Positions 53,701 to 62,330 of a stretch of 64,000 nt of DNA are shown piece by piece. This DNA is from Blastomonas sp. CACIA14H2. Lineage in GTDB: Bacteria > Pseudomonadota > Alphaproteobacteria > Sphingomonadales > Sphingomonadaceae. The stretch spans positions 1-64,000 of the forward strand of contig AYSC01000001.1 of the NCBI GenBank assembly GCA_000503195.1, read 5' to 3'. Numbering within the stretch: the stretch's first letter is position 1; each line of letters begins with the position of its first letter. Under the pieces are notes generated by a model that searched no databases, had not been told where the DNA came from, and saw only the letters and a list, made by a program, of their open reading frames with translations. Position numbers and translations under genes: made by a program.

Positions 53701-55056
53701 TTCGGGCGCATCTATGGCTCTTGCCAGCAGCGTCCTCGCTCGCGCAAGCCGAGCGTTCTGCCCGATCCCGAGGCTGTGCAGAGCGTCGGCGGCAAGGCGC
53801 AACATGCCCTCGGCGGCGCGCCTGTCGCCTTGAACGAGCAACAGCGCACCCAGCGCGAACCTCGCACGGGCGAGATCGAGATCGTTGGGCGGGCGGGTTT
53901 GCGCCAGGCCGGCTTCCAGACTGCGGGCCTGATCCAGGATTGCCGGGGACGCGTCCAGCGGCCACCGATCGGCCAGAACCTGGGCTTCGAGCGCTTCCAA
54001 GGACCGTTGCTCCTCACCGGATAGCGGCGCGATCTCGATCCGGCGCATCGTGCCGGAAGCAGCATCCCATATATAGGTCCGCGCGGGGCAGTCGCCGGCC
54101 ATCTCAGCCGCGCAATCGCTCTGTTCTGCCCCGACCACGAAGACGGGGCGGCCGGTGGAGAGAAAGACAGCATATCCTCCGGAAGTCGTGACGGCCTCGA
54201 CAAATTCCTGCTTGCGGCTGAGGTAGAGCGCTGCCGCAAGCTGCGGCACCTGGCCTTGTGCGGCTTCGGCAGCTGGCTCGGCGTCATTTCCCTCTGCAGG
54301 TTCGGGAGGTTCGCAATAGGCCTCGACGAACCAATCCGAGATGCCGTCATCGTTGAAGTCGAGCAGCGGGTAGGTGTTTTCCCCGGCAAGTTCCTCCGAC
54401 AGAACCATGCCAGCCGCCTCGCAGGTCTTGCGGTCGTCCTCCAGCTTGCGCAGCACTTCCCTGGGCGGGGCGGGGGGCGATTGCTTCAGCGGGTTGAAGC
54501 CGCTGATCGAGGCCGTGGTCGTTTCGCTTGCCACTGGAACGAGCGCCCCGGTGCGCGGTGACCATTCCAGGCCAATGCGGCAGTCGTCGCCGCCGGTACC
54601 GTTGCAATAGATGCCGTGAACAGAGAGTGCCACCAGCGGCATCTGTCCGCTGCGTTTGCGGATCTCGAGGCTGACCGTTTGCGCTGAGAGGCCAAGGGCA
54701 TGCGTGCCATCGGGCCTGGAAACGTACAGCTCCTGCAGGCAACCGCCGGTACCGCAGAATGCGGCAAGGCCGTGACTGCCGCGATAGAAATCGACCAGCC
54801 AGTCGGGCTGCCCGTCGGCATTCACGTCTACCGGACGGAACATGAACGATGATGGCAGTGGAGCGGGTGGCGGGGAGTATTCGTCATCACCGCCATAGGT
54901 CTGCTGATGCGCTTGCGCAAAGCGAGCTTCGGTCTGAGCGTAGATCGTTTCCGGTACAGTCAGCCCGTCGGCAATGACTGTCTGGGCGCTCGCACCCGTG
55001 CCGCAGAGCAGGGCGAGGCCTGCCAGCACACTGCATTGCATGTCCCATCCCGTCAT
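50764..55056 (-). CDS. Exported TPR-CHAT caspase-like protein (1430 residues)
   Basis: A signal peptide (about residues 8-24, ending GASAQT) leads into a region with two FG-GAP-like segments (VDVNADGQPDWLVDF; LDFNDDGISDWFVEA). Long helical TPR-like repeats follow from about residue 430 (EAEGILQSVVARMDASSAIS and similar). The C-terminal CHAT domain has the caspase pair: His near 1272 in IVAIATHGLM and Cys near 1323 in LVVLSACNTASSEG. It ends AWAAFSIYK, typical for CHAT. The start at 55056 has AAGGA upstream; the frame extends to 55479. CHAT proteases usually act inside the cell, so the export signal is unusual. Its gene follows the S41 and DJ-1-like genes on the same strand. Confidence 0.9.
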   Translation of the reverse strand: MTGWDMQCSVLAGLALLCGTGASAQTVIADGLTVPETIYAQTEARFAQAHQQTYGGDDEYSPPPAPLPSSFMFRPVDVNADGQPDWLVDFYRGSHGLAAFCGTGGCLQELYVSRPDGTHALGLSAQTVSLEIRKRSGQMPLVALSVHGIYCNGTGGDDCRIGLEWSPRTGALVPVASETTTASISGFNPLKQSPPAPPREVLRKLEDDRKTCEAAGMVLSEELAGENTYPLLDFNDDGISDWFVEAYCEPPEPAEGNDAEPAAEAAQGQVPQLAAALYLSRKQEFVEAVTTSGGYAVFLSTGRPVFVVGAEQSDCAAEMAGDCPARTYIWDAASGTMRRIEIAPLSGEEQRSLEALEAQVLADRWPLDASPAILDQARSLEAGLAQTRPPNDLDLARARFALGALLLVQGDRRAAEGMLRLAADALHSLGIGQNARLARARTLLARAIDAPERVEERSAMARGAFYALEEGPQTAWLRNRAAEMLIPAYYRTSNFSLNAAELEDFSAAGAGRGPDSWAGPADFTRYAAGLARHEFRWDDAIALGQALVAAPHAEQADHAHLASDLATVARLDEAESVARKSVVIAETTVGRDHVQALRAQSDLGAILLQAGKIDEAEGILQSVVARMDASSAISHDLPLALRRLADCALVLGRVTEAEPLLERALAAEAELLDRFILADEYDDFAATRALARVQVLTGKGRKAAQALAASLAQINNETPATLGLLLDYLDLADAHATPNERAAAAYFAKADDESSASIAAGAVRMARALFAEPHPAIARAMALQARLLAKANAPAAAVDEAFQLAMEQARLLPGDGTSDGLPVRVAWAEQLLGQPEQHQLALEITREAVEIARNRRSALRGAGGVIVDPAIRRAFMLRSAALLSGQAKPSAAQMDEAFRTLQEAEFSLSALAVARATLGRSARTEQERVLVAAFADAEREARVQDKLLHDALMRGDGKAVESLVGLARIARDREVQAEQAVRAAFPTYARATDQSTLSLQAARDALPAGAALLLLSADDQDVLALLVTRQEFRFHRQPGQAASLLGKLVAVQCTLDPRYCTPDADTELAERLANAGWGPDDPRAIFDLASAHDLYTSVLSPLLTSVPAGTLLLSVQQGWLNALPLAALPVDRPAAADPFDPAGMKDVAWLADRHPIAMLPYAGILGQGRSPPNADTVRRPFFGIGDPVLAGTSGGARGLGNLFVRRGSGWQVAAGQLRALAPLPATQVELKAMASVMRTSASESLRLAADAREGQLRSDERLANSDIVAIATHGLMPSELEGLQEPGLVMTPPDQPNDDDDGLWTASEVSLQPINAALVVLSACNTASSEGTPGADSLSALARAFFISGAGAVLASRWSVPDGPTAALTVEALEGIANSQLDQPRALQAAMKAVRTGKRATGTALSGWTADWAHPSAWAAFSIYKSSVNR

Positions 55057-55578
55057 CGCCAGGTCCTTGATTGAGCTCGGCCGAAATCGATTTGGCTTAA
55101 GCGAAGCGAAGCGTGCTTTCCAGCACAGTGTGCGCGGTGAATCTCGCGCTTTCCGTGAGCCTGTCCGCAAGCAGCCCTGCCGTCGTCGGGGTGCGAGACC
55201 AATCAGAAAAGACCTGAGCGTTGGATCTTGGGGAAAGACCTGCCGCTTTACAGGTATGCCTGAAACGACAGTTTTGTCCCCCGATCCCGCGCACGCGTCC
55301 GACGGAAGTTCGACCCCGACTCGGTCATTGCCAGTGATCAGGCTGAAAGTCTGCGACGGCCGAAAGCCGTCATTCGGCTTGCGGAATCGAGCTCCGGCCC
55401 TGCAGATGACCCGAGCAAGATGGTTTCGTGACAGTTGGCTTGCAGCGACGCACAAGTCGATCGCTTCCAACCCCAGCATGAAGGTCCAATGGGTTGTGAA
55501 ATGCTGACGCCAGGGTTCGGAAAAGGAAAGGGTCGGTGTGCCACAAAGCGCGCGCCATGTGCTGTTGCGTTTCTGTCG
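55057..55578. other. Intergenic stretch between CHAT and S41 genes
   Basis: 522 bases without a supported gene, likely holding the CHAT promoter. No repeat copy or terminator was recognised with confidence. Confidence 0.5.
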
Positions 55579-56832
55579 TCATTGACCCGCCTGCCAGGCG
55601 CTTTCCAGCACGCCTGTAGCGGTTGCCAGGTCGAAATCCTCACCACGGCACACAGCTTCACGCGTCAGCTCGGTGGTAATATGCGGCGGGACAGCGCGAT
55701 CACCGAAATCGCGTCCATCCGGCCCCCAATTGCCATGCACGGGCAATGTCACCCGCCATCCTAAAGACAGATCAAACGGCTGGGAACTGAGCAGGGCACC
55801 GGCGGTATCGCGGCCGACCAGGACAGCCTTCGTCTGTTCGCGCAGGCCCCAAGCGAACCCTTCCGCTGCGCTTCCCGTTTCCGGTCCGATCAGCACTACC
55901 ACCGGTTTGCGATAGCGGCGCTCTCCCAGATCTTCTATCATCAGCATCACGGCACCTTTCCCCTGCCTGACGGCGTCGAAGATCGCTTCGGTCGTGTAGG
56001 CGCGTGACACGCGGTGGATATTGGCCAGGTCCGATGCCTCGACCGGTCCGTCAAGCTTTTCAAGAAAGGGCCGCGACAGCAGGGCGATGCCGGGTCCTGG
56101 GTCGGCGAAATATCCCAGCAGGCGCAGTGCAGAGGCATTTCCGCCGCTGTTGTTACGAATATCGATCAACAGGCCGTCGGTCGAACCGACCGTCTCCATG
56201 GCCTCATCGACCAGATCGGCAGCATCGTCGCCGAACCGGTCTGCCCGGATATAGCCGACCGTCCGGCCGTCCCCGCGCCGCAGTACACTCCACGAGATCG
56301 TCTTCTCGCGCGGCGGCCAGTAGGCAGATTCCCGCGGAACGGTCAGTTGGGCGTGACTTCCATCGCAGCGCTCGACATCCAGCAGAGCCGCTTCCTGCCG
56401 CGGGCCACGGATCGCCTCAGGGTTGAGGATACGGTCACCAATCCTGAGCCCCGCCGCGCGCGCACCTGATGCCGGATCGATATCGACCACGACGTCATAT
56501 GATCCTATCCGTTCCCAACGCGCACCAAGTCCCATGGTAGGCCGGTTCGTCCCCGGCAGGTGCAGAACAACATGCGATACGCCCAGCTCATTCAGCATCC
56601 GCTGTCCGAGACGCTGAAACTCTGAATCGGTTTTGACATTGGCCATCTCCGAACGATATCGATCAGCGATTTCACGCCAGTTGCGGCCGCCGAAATGCGG
56701 ATCGTAGAAATTCTCCGTCACGGCTTGCTCAAGCTCGGCAAAGACCTGGGCGTAGGATTGCGCGTACGCAGGGAAAGAAAGCATCGCTCCAATGGCGCCG
56801 ATCAAGCCAGCTACTTTTGAGATGTTTCTCAT
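55579..56832 (-). CDS. Exported S41-family (tricorn/CtpA-like) peptidase
   Basis: A 417-residue protein with a signal peptide ending near SFPAYAQ (about residue 25). An N-terminal helical domain contains LGVSHVVLHL with the S41B Ser86-His87 pair, then comes a PDZ-like part (VVDIDPASGARAAGLRIGDR), and a catalytic core with LLIDIRNNSGGNASAL and the nucleophile Ser321 in GPETGSAAEGFAWGL. A CtpA-type Lys is not seen after it, so it is closer to tricorn-like than to Ctp proteases. The start at 56832 has GAAGGGG upstream. It cleaves peptides or protein tails in the periplasm; its target may be the CHAT protein or a shared signal. Confidence 0.9.
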   Translation of the reverse strand: MRNISKVAGLIGAIGAMLSFPAYAQSYAQVFAELEQAVTENFYDPHFGGRNWREIADRYRSEMANVKTDSEFQRLGQRMLNELGVSHVVLHLPGTNRPTMGLGARWERIGSYDVVVDIDPASGARAAGLRIGDRILNPEAIRGPRQEAALLDVERCDGSHAQLTVPRESAYWPPREKTISWSVLRRGDGRTVGYIRADRFGDDAADLVDEAMETVGSTDGLLIDIRNNSGGNASALRLLGYFADPGPGIALLSRPFLEKLDGPVEASDLANIHRVSRAYTTEAIFDAVRQGKGAVMLMIEDLGERRYRKPVVVLIGPETGSAAEGFAWGLREQTKAVLVGRDTAGALLSSQPFDLSLGWRVTLPVHGNWGPDGRDFGDRAVPPHITTELTREAVCRGEDFDLATATGVLESAWQAGQ

Positions 56833-56979
56833 GTTGCCCCTTCTTGTCCTGAGGGAAAGCACAATGTTCTATTTCTGGTCTCAACCGATAGACGATCAAC
56901 ACTGTAGTGATGCTGTCCCCGGTTCTGGCTCGAGCCGAGCCGAAGATAACAGATCGGCAATGGCAAGGCCGCGACGGCG

Positions 56980-58023
56980 TTACGGCATCGCTGCAAGTTT
57001 GCTGCGACCCTCGGCGATGGCGGAAACCAGTTCCGGACGATTGAAATGGGGCAGGGCCAGTTCCATGACTTCGACCGCATTGGCGAGCACATCGCGGTCT
57101 GATCCCGCCGATTGCGCTCGGTAATATCCCCACATCGCGATCAGTGGAACATCATACAGCGTCGGATCCGTGGCAAATGTCGCGAGCGCTGCCCCTTTGC
57201 CGTCGGTCAGCATCTCGCCGAGCAACGCGATGCTGCGCTCATCCGCCCATGGCTGGCGCGGCGCGGGTATCCGTCCCATCGCCCTGATCACCGCTTCTGC
57301 TGCTGCAGCGGTCGAATATGGATTCTGCCCCGTCACCAGCCGGCCATCCGTGACGACATGGCTCAGCATCATCGGGGCGTCGCTGAACTGTGCACCTGAT
57401 CCGCGCAGGCCGTTTTCCAGAAGAACGGGAAACGCCCGCGCCCAGCCCTTTCCGAACAGCGCTTCTTCCTCGTTTGAAAATCCGGTGACCGAGCGTCCCT
57501 CAAGCAGCGACACGCCGCCTGGCAGCGAGATGTTCATCAGGACTGCAGGACCATGGCAGACAGCGCCGATGACCCCTCCGGCCTGATAGGTCTGTGCCAG
57601 CAGCGCCTTCAGTTGAACATCGACGGGCAGATCGAACATTGCGCCCTTGCCGCCGATGATGAAAATTGCCGCATAGTTCTGTTTGTCGAGGCTCGCGACC
57701 GAAAGGGTGGCATTCAGCTTCGCGGTGGCGATCGGATCGGCGAGGAACCGCTCGTTATAGGGCTTGTCGCGATCAAACTTGTCCGCCACGACCACCCCGC
57801 CCGCTGGGCTGGCGATGTCGACCTGCAGGCCATTGTCCGCGAAAACGGCATAGGCCTGTGTGAGCTCGTCCATTTCGAAGCCGGGGCGTGCCTTGCCCTC
57901 TTCCAGTCCATGACCGCTGACGACCAGCAGGACGCGGTTGTTCTGAGCGGCGATAGCATGACTAGGCGCAAACAGCAGCAAAGCGAGCGTGCACGTCAGC
58001 ACCGTTGTTATCCGCAGCAGCAT
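56980..58023 (-). CDS. Exported DJ-1/PfpI-family protein
   Basis: A 347-residue protein with a signal peptide ending at AIAAQ (about residue 27). The DJ-1/HchA-like domain has Cys156 and His157 in IGAVCHGPAV, and the fold is followed by about 90 extra C-terminal residues (from AMGRIPAPRQPW) that are unusual for the family. Catalytic relatives are glyoxalases or chaperone-like hydrolases. AAAGGG precedes the start. It is divergent from the response regulator, with direct repeats in the shared promoter. It is a paralogue of the protein at 13058, also with an export signal but of clearly different sequence. Confidence 0.87.
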   Translation of the reverse strand: MLLRITTVLTCTLALLLFAPSHAIAAQNNRVLLVVSGHGLEEGKARPGFEMDELTQAYAVFADNGLQVDIASPAGGVVVADKFDRDKPYNERFLADPIATAKLNATLSVASLDKQNYAAIFIIGGKGAMFDLPVDVQLKALLAQTYQAGGVIGAVCHGPAVLMNISLPGGVSLLEGRSVTGFSNEEEALFGKGWARAFPVLLENGLRGSGAQFSDAPMMLSHVVTDGRLVTGQNPYSTAAAAEAVIRAMGRIPAPRQPWADERSIALLGEMLTDGKGAALATFATDPTLYDVPLIAMWGYYRAQSAGSDRDVLANAVEVMELALPHFNRPELVSAIAEGRSKLAAMP

Positions 58024-58095
58024 CTTCTACCCTTTCACAAGCTGTTGATGCTGGCAGCATTCGCACACCGGATGTCATGCAGATGTGAAACGCGG

Positions 58096-58112
58096 TTTGA
58101 CGTTCCTTTGAC
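58096..58112. promoter_or_regulatory. Direct repeat TTTGAC-N5-TTTGAC, candidate response-regulator site
   Basis: Two TTTGAC hexamers 11 bp apart in the divergent promoter of the DJ-1-like gene and the response regulator. OmpR-family regulators bind 11-bp-period direct repeats. A matching pair is at 60220-60236 before the amidohydrolase gene. Confidence 0.6.
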
Positions 58113-58156
58113 ACAGGGCGCGCCATGAGGCGGAAGTAACAGCCGGGAAACTGCTC

Positions 58157-58843
58157 TTGAGCAAAAGCTTCGACATTCTGCTGGTGGAGGACAACCCCGA
58201 TCTGGCCAGCAACATCATCGACTATCTCGAGGCGCTTGGGCACCGAATGCATTATGCTGCGGATGGCGAGTCGGGGCTTCGCGAAGCGCTGGTGCGCCCG
58301 ATCGACATCCTGCTGCTGGATCTGGCCCTGCCGAACCGCGACGGATTGAGCGTCTGCAGCGAGCTTCGCCGCTGCGCGGACCGCCGCATACCCATATTGA
58401 TGCTCACCGCGCGCGATACGCTCGATGACAAGCTGGCGGGATTTGCGCATGGCGCTGATGATTATCTCGTCAAGCCCTTCTCACTGGCAGAGCTTGCCGC
58501 GCGGGTGGCCGCGCTGACCTTGCGACCGCAGCTGGGCCAGTCGCATCGCTTCGTGGTCGGCCCGCTGACCATCGACCGTCAGGCACGCATCGCAACCCGG
58601 GACGGGCAGCCGCTGCGCCTCACTCCGCTGCTGTGGGAACTGCTTTTGCTGCTGGCAGAAGCGTGGCCCAATCCTGTCAGCCGTGATGAGGCGACTTCGC
58701 GCCTCTGGGGGGATGAACCGCCCTCGTCCGACTCGCTGCGCGCGCATCTGCACCTGCTGCGCCAGGTGGTCGACAAGCCTTTCGACGTCCCCATCATCGA
58801 GACCGTACATAGTATCGGGTTTCGCTTGAAGGTTGCACGGTGA
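58157..58843 (+). CDS. OmpR-family response regulator
   Basis: A 228-residue regulator. The receiver has the acidic pair at EDN (11-12), the phosphoacceptor Asp55 in LLLDLALPN and the Lys in DYLVKPFSL. The C-terminal winged helix has RLTPLLWELLLLLAE and PSSDSLRAHLHLLRQVV. The start is a TTG at 58157 with GGGAAA upstream, since no ATG precedes the receiver core. The kinase starts in its stop codon (GTGA). The 11-bp-period repeats before this gene and before the amidohydrolase gene are the likely binding sites. Confidence 0.94.
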   Translation: MSKSFDILLVEDNPDLASNIIDYLEALGHRMHYAADGESGLREALVRPIDILLLDLALPNRDGLSVCSELRRCADRRIPILMLTARDTLDDKLAGFAHGADDYLVKPFSLAELAARVAALTLRPQLGQSHRFVVGPLTIDRQARIATRDGQPLRLTPLLWELLLLLAEAWPNPVSRDEATSRLWGDEPPSSDSLRAHLHLLRQVVDKPFDVPIIETVHSIGFRLKVAR

Positions 58844-60132
58844 GAGGAAGGCGGCACAGCCTGCGCGGGCGCATTGTTCTCACGATCATAGGCAGCGTGA
58901 TTGCGACAAGCGCGATCTTCGGCCTCGCCGCCTTTGCCATCGCTTATACCACCGAAGACCGGCTGTTTCGCGAGAGGCTGTCGCAAGAGGTCGCTTTTCA
59001 GACAGCCGCATGGCGCAGATCGGGCGCGCTGACGACGCCGAACAATCCTACCGTCACCATATATCGCGGCCAACAGCATCTGCCACCGGAGATCCAAAAG
59101 GAACTTTTGGAAAATCCTCAGCAGAGCGAATTCTACGGACAGCAGGGCCGCCATTATCATATCCAGCGCTTCGATCTCAACGAGGGCATATCTGGAGCGG
59201 GGCGGGCACCGGCGATTGCAGTGATTGAAGTCAGCGGGGATTTGCTCGTTCGTCCATACCGGAATTCGTTCATCGTGCTGCTGGCGGGGCTCAGCCTGAT
59301 GATCGCGACGGTCATGGCCGCATTCGGGTGGTGGCTCGTCAATCGGGCGATGCAGCCGCTCAGCGCATTGGCTCGCGATGTGGCTGGGGCCGGATCGGAG
59401 ATACCGATACTGAATGCGAAAGATTATCCGACCAATGAAATCGGGACGCTCGCAGAAGTACTTGAGCAGGCATTTGCGCGGATAAGCGGATTTGTTCAGC
59501 GGGAGCGCGCTTTCACCCGCGATGCCAGTCACGAACTGCGCACGCCGCTGGCGGTCATTTCCGGCGCCGCGGAAGTCATCGCGCTCAACCGCGACCTGCC
59601 GTCTGGTGTTGCTGAGCCCTTGCGGCGAATTGAAACCGCGACCACCGACATGGTCCTGGCGCTTGATCAACTGCTCGCCTTGGCGCGGGAGAATCATCGC
59701 TTTTGCAAGGAACGCGTGCGGCTCCGGCCGCTGATCGACAAAGCCGTATCCTGGTCCAGGGCACGCCATCCCGGCAGCCTGATCGAGGTTTTTACCGAGG
59801 TCGACATTAATGCCGCCGTGCTCGCGCACCCGACGTCATTGCAACTCGTGCTCAACAACCTGATCGGCAATAGCTTCCAGCATGTCGGGGCCGGCCAGCT
59901 GTTGATCAGATATGTTAACGGCTCTTTGTCGATTTCGGATGACGGCCCCGGATTTGAACCCGGGACCGATCCGTTCGCTCCTTTCGCGAAGGGCATCGGT
60001 AGCAGCGGTAGCGGCCTGGGCCTCGATATCTCTCGGCGCCTGTGCAACGCAGCTGGGATCGGACTTTTCCTCGATGAGGCCGAAGGCAGCCGCAAGGGCG
60101 TGCATCTCAGACTCGAATTTTGCGGGCTTTGA
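58840..60132 (+). CDS. Sensor histidine kinase (two-component)
   Basis: A 430-residue kinase with GTG start overlapping the response-regulator stop. The N-terminal membrane helix is at residues 12-35, the periplasmic sensor of about 110 residues reaches to the second helix (FIVLLAGLSLMIATVMAAFG), and a HAMP-like linker and the H-box FTRDASHELRTPLAVISG follow. The ATPase domain has N-box LNNLIGNSFQHV and G-box SDDGPGFEPG. The sensor is rich in polar residues without a known fold. The signal is unknown; in context it may sense envelope damage or a periplasmic molecule processed by the divergent enzymes. Confidence 0.93.
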   Translation: MRGRRHSLRGRIVLTIIGSVIATSAIFGLAAFAIAYTTEDRLFRERLSQEVAFQTAAWRRSGALTTPNNPTVTIYRGQQHLPPEIQKELLENPQQSEFYGQQGRHYHIQRFDLNEGISGAGRAPAIAVIEVSGDLLVRPYRNSFIVLLAGLSLMIATVMAAFGWWLVNRAMQPLSALARDVAGAGSEIPILNAKDYPTNEIGTLAEVLEQAFARISGFVQRERAFTRDASHELRTPLAVISGAAEVIALNRDLPSGVAEPLRRIETATTDMVLALDQLLALARENHRFCKERVRLRPLIDKAVSWSRARHPGSLIEVFTEVDINAAVLAHPTSLQLVLNNLIGNSFQHVGAGQLLIRYVNGSLSISDDGPGFEPGTDPFAPFAKGIGSSGSGLGLDISRRLCNAAGIGLFLDEAEGSRKGVHLRLEFCGL

Positions 60133-60219
60133 GTCGGATCCCGTCCGTTCAGACTTGCTGCCGGAAGCAGTGCGGCATCAAGCTTGAGCGGTAGTCCGTC
60201 ACACACCCATCGAAAGCGT

Positions 60220-60236
60220 TTTGACGCTTCTTTCAC
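60220..60236. promoter_or_regulatory. Direct repeat TTTGAC-N5-TTTCAC before the amidohydrolase gene
   Basis: An 11-bp-period pair like the one at 58096-58112, 44 bases before the amidohydrolase start codon, suggesting that the same regulator activates this gene. Confidence 0.55.
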
Positions 60237-60280
60237 AGGCGTGTGGCTAAATGCGCCCGGCTCATCAAAGGAACCGGCTG

Positions 60281-61762
60281 ATGAAAAGAGCTCTCAAGAT
60301 CGCTGGAGTAACGATCGGTGTAGCGGCGCTCGCGCTTCTTGTGCTCCTGATGTGGCCGACCCCTCCAGCACCGCTACCGCCTCCCGGCACCGACTACCTC
60401 ATTCGCAGGGTCCACATCGTCGATGTGGAGAGGTGCGCGGCCGGCCCGCTCACCGATGTCGAACTGCGCGGCGGTCGCATCCATGCGATCGGAAGCGCGG
60501 CACAGGGTGACGGCCTTCCGGTGATCGATGGCAAGGGGGGCTGGCTGGTCCCGGCCTTCTGGGACATGCACATGCACAGCTTCCATGTCTCGCCCGAACT
60601 GCACTTGCCGCTCTTTGTCGCAAACGGCATCGTCAATGTGCGCGACATGATGGATTGCCCGGGTACACGCGACACGCTGATCGCCTGCCTTCAAGACAAG
60701 CGTGCATGGACGCGGGCGGCCGATGCAGGCGAGATGACGTCTCCCCGCTTCGTGGAGATTGCCAGCTACTATCTCGAAGGCCCGGACGTGACCCCATCCG
60801 ATGTCTCGCGGCTCGCGCTTGTTTACAAGCACCGCGGGCTTGATGCGCTGAAGGTCTATGACCGACTCTCGCGGCCAGCCTATTTCCGTGCGGCGGAGGA
60901 AGCCCGGCGACACCGCTTGAAGCTGCTCGGTCACTTGCCAAAAGCCGTCGCCCTCGACGAAGCGGTCCGAGCTGGCCAGGTCAGCATCGAACATTCCGAC
61001 GCGCTGCCGCGTCATTGCTTCGCGCAGGCCGCTGCATGGCGCGAGGGGAAGCTTGCCGACGTTTCCCCCGGCGCGCTCGCCCGGCGCATCGTCAAGGAGC
61101 ATGACGCGGAAAAGTGCGCCGTAGTCTTCGGCCAGATGCGTGCTGCCGGAACCTGGCTGGTACCCACCCATGTAACCCGCGAGGAAGACGCAAGATCGGC
61201 CGATCCGGAGTTTCTTGCCGACCCGCGCCTCGAGTATCTCGATCCGCTGTCACGATGGGCGCTGAGAGACGACCTCGGCGCCGTCGCGGCGCGCTATCCG
61301 TCCGCTGACCACAAGGCGGCTTTGCGCGCCTATTTCGAACATGGTCGCAAGCTCACGGGCGAAGCTCACCGCGCAGGCGTCGGCATCCTGGTCGGCACAG
61401 ACACGACGATCGGCGGATTTCGTTATCACGACGAGATGGCGCACCTGGTCAATGCCGGCCTCAGCGCGCCCGAAGTTCTGCGTGCCGCCACAATCGCTGC
61501 GGCACGCTATGCCGGACAAGAGCGCGAGGCGGGCTCGGTGGCCATCGGCAAGCGCGCCGATCTGGTGCTGCTGAGAGCCAATCCACTCGAAGACATAGGC
61601 AACACTCGCAAGATCGCGGCATTATGGATGAACGGGCGGCATTACGATCGTGCGCTGCTTGACTCGCTGCTCGACTATACCCGTGAGCAAGCGCGCTCAC
61701 CAGCAATAACACTGAAGCTCATTCTCGGCTTTGCCAGAAGTTCGGTCCAATCCGACCTCTAG
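60281..61762 (+). CDS. Membrane-anchored amidohydrolase
   Basis: A 493-residue metal-dependent amidohydrolase of the imidazolonepropionase/prolidase-like branch. An N-terminal anchor (residues 7-24) would hold it at the inner membrane with its domain outside. Metal ligands are visible as HMHSF (His97, His99), Lys in DALKVYDRL, His in LLGHLPKAV, His in SIEHSDAL, and the Asp in VGTDTTIGG. The start at 60281 has AAGGAACC upstream; 60251 is an alternative. It lies 148 bases after the kinase and shares the kinase operon's candidate operator. Prolidase-like relatives hydrolyse peptides or cyclic compounds; the substrate is unknown. Confidence 0.88.
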   Translation: MKRALKIAGVTIGVAALALLVLLMWPTPPAPLPPPGTDYLIRRVHIVDVERCAAGPLTDVELRGGRIHAIGSAAQGDGLPVIDGKGGWLVPAFWDMHMHSFHVSPELHLPLFVANGIVNVRDMMDCPGTRDTLIACLQDKRAWTRAADAGEMTSPRFVEIASYYLEGPDVTPSDVSRLALVYKHRGLDALKVYDRLSRPAYFRAAEEARRHRLKLLGHLPKAVALDEAVRAGQVSIEHSDALPRHCFAQAAAWREGKLADVSPGALARRIVKEHDAEKCAVVFGQMRAAGTWLVPTHVTREEDARSADPEFLADPRLEYLDPLSRWALRDDLGAVAARYPSADHKAALRAYFEHGRKLTGEAHRAGVGILVGTDTTIGGFRYHDEMAHLVNAGLSAPEVLRAATIAAARYAGQEREAGSVAIGKRADLVLLRANPLEDIGNTRKIAALWMNGRHYDRALLDSLLDYTREQARSPAITLKLILGFARSSVQSDL

Positions 61763-62330
61763 ACCAAAGCGTCCGCGCGACGCGAATGACCGCAATGAGG
61801 TCGCTTGCTGAATTTCGGCGTTTTGCAGAACCCCAGTCGAAGCTGACTGACCGGTATTGGCGAACCCAGCCATTCAGCATGTCGAATGGGTCCGGCGGTT
61901 AAGTCCCCAAACTCCGACAATCGCCTAGTGCCTCCAAAACCCAGATATGACGTTTCAGGGCTGTATGTTGTTGTTCAGTCAAGACGGCGCGGCCTGCGGC
62001 GATGGCGTGTAGCTGGGTCAGTATATGGGAACATTATCGAACAATCTTGTCAGTTCTCTAACCTCGTTGTCCCTCGCACCAATACGGTCTCTCGAAGATG
62101 CGCGATCTGCCAGCAAGTCGCTGCGCTGGCTGTGCTTGCCGCAACGGCGAGCCGTCGCGACTTTCTTCCCCCGGCGTGCCGCCGTTCCTCGCGGAGCAAG
62201 AAAGACGCTGGCTTGCCGTCCTCCGCATCCGCTCCGGGCCATCCGGCTGCAGCGCTCCGCCCTTGCTGGCGGGCGATGCGCATCGAGACCGCACTGGCGC
62301 GGCTCGAGCATTCGAGGAAAGGAATTCAAC
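61763..62330. other. Intergenic stretch before DUF736 gene 2
   Basis: About 570 bases. No coding frame is supported; the frames seen carry no recognised protein. A short anchor resembling the dispersed repeat (GCGAACCCAGCCATTCA at 61860-61876, 14 of 17 matches) is present without the rest. It probably marks the joint of the envelope cassette with the integrative-element module. Confidence 0.45.
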
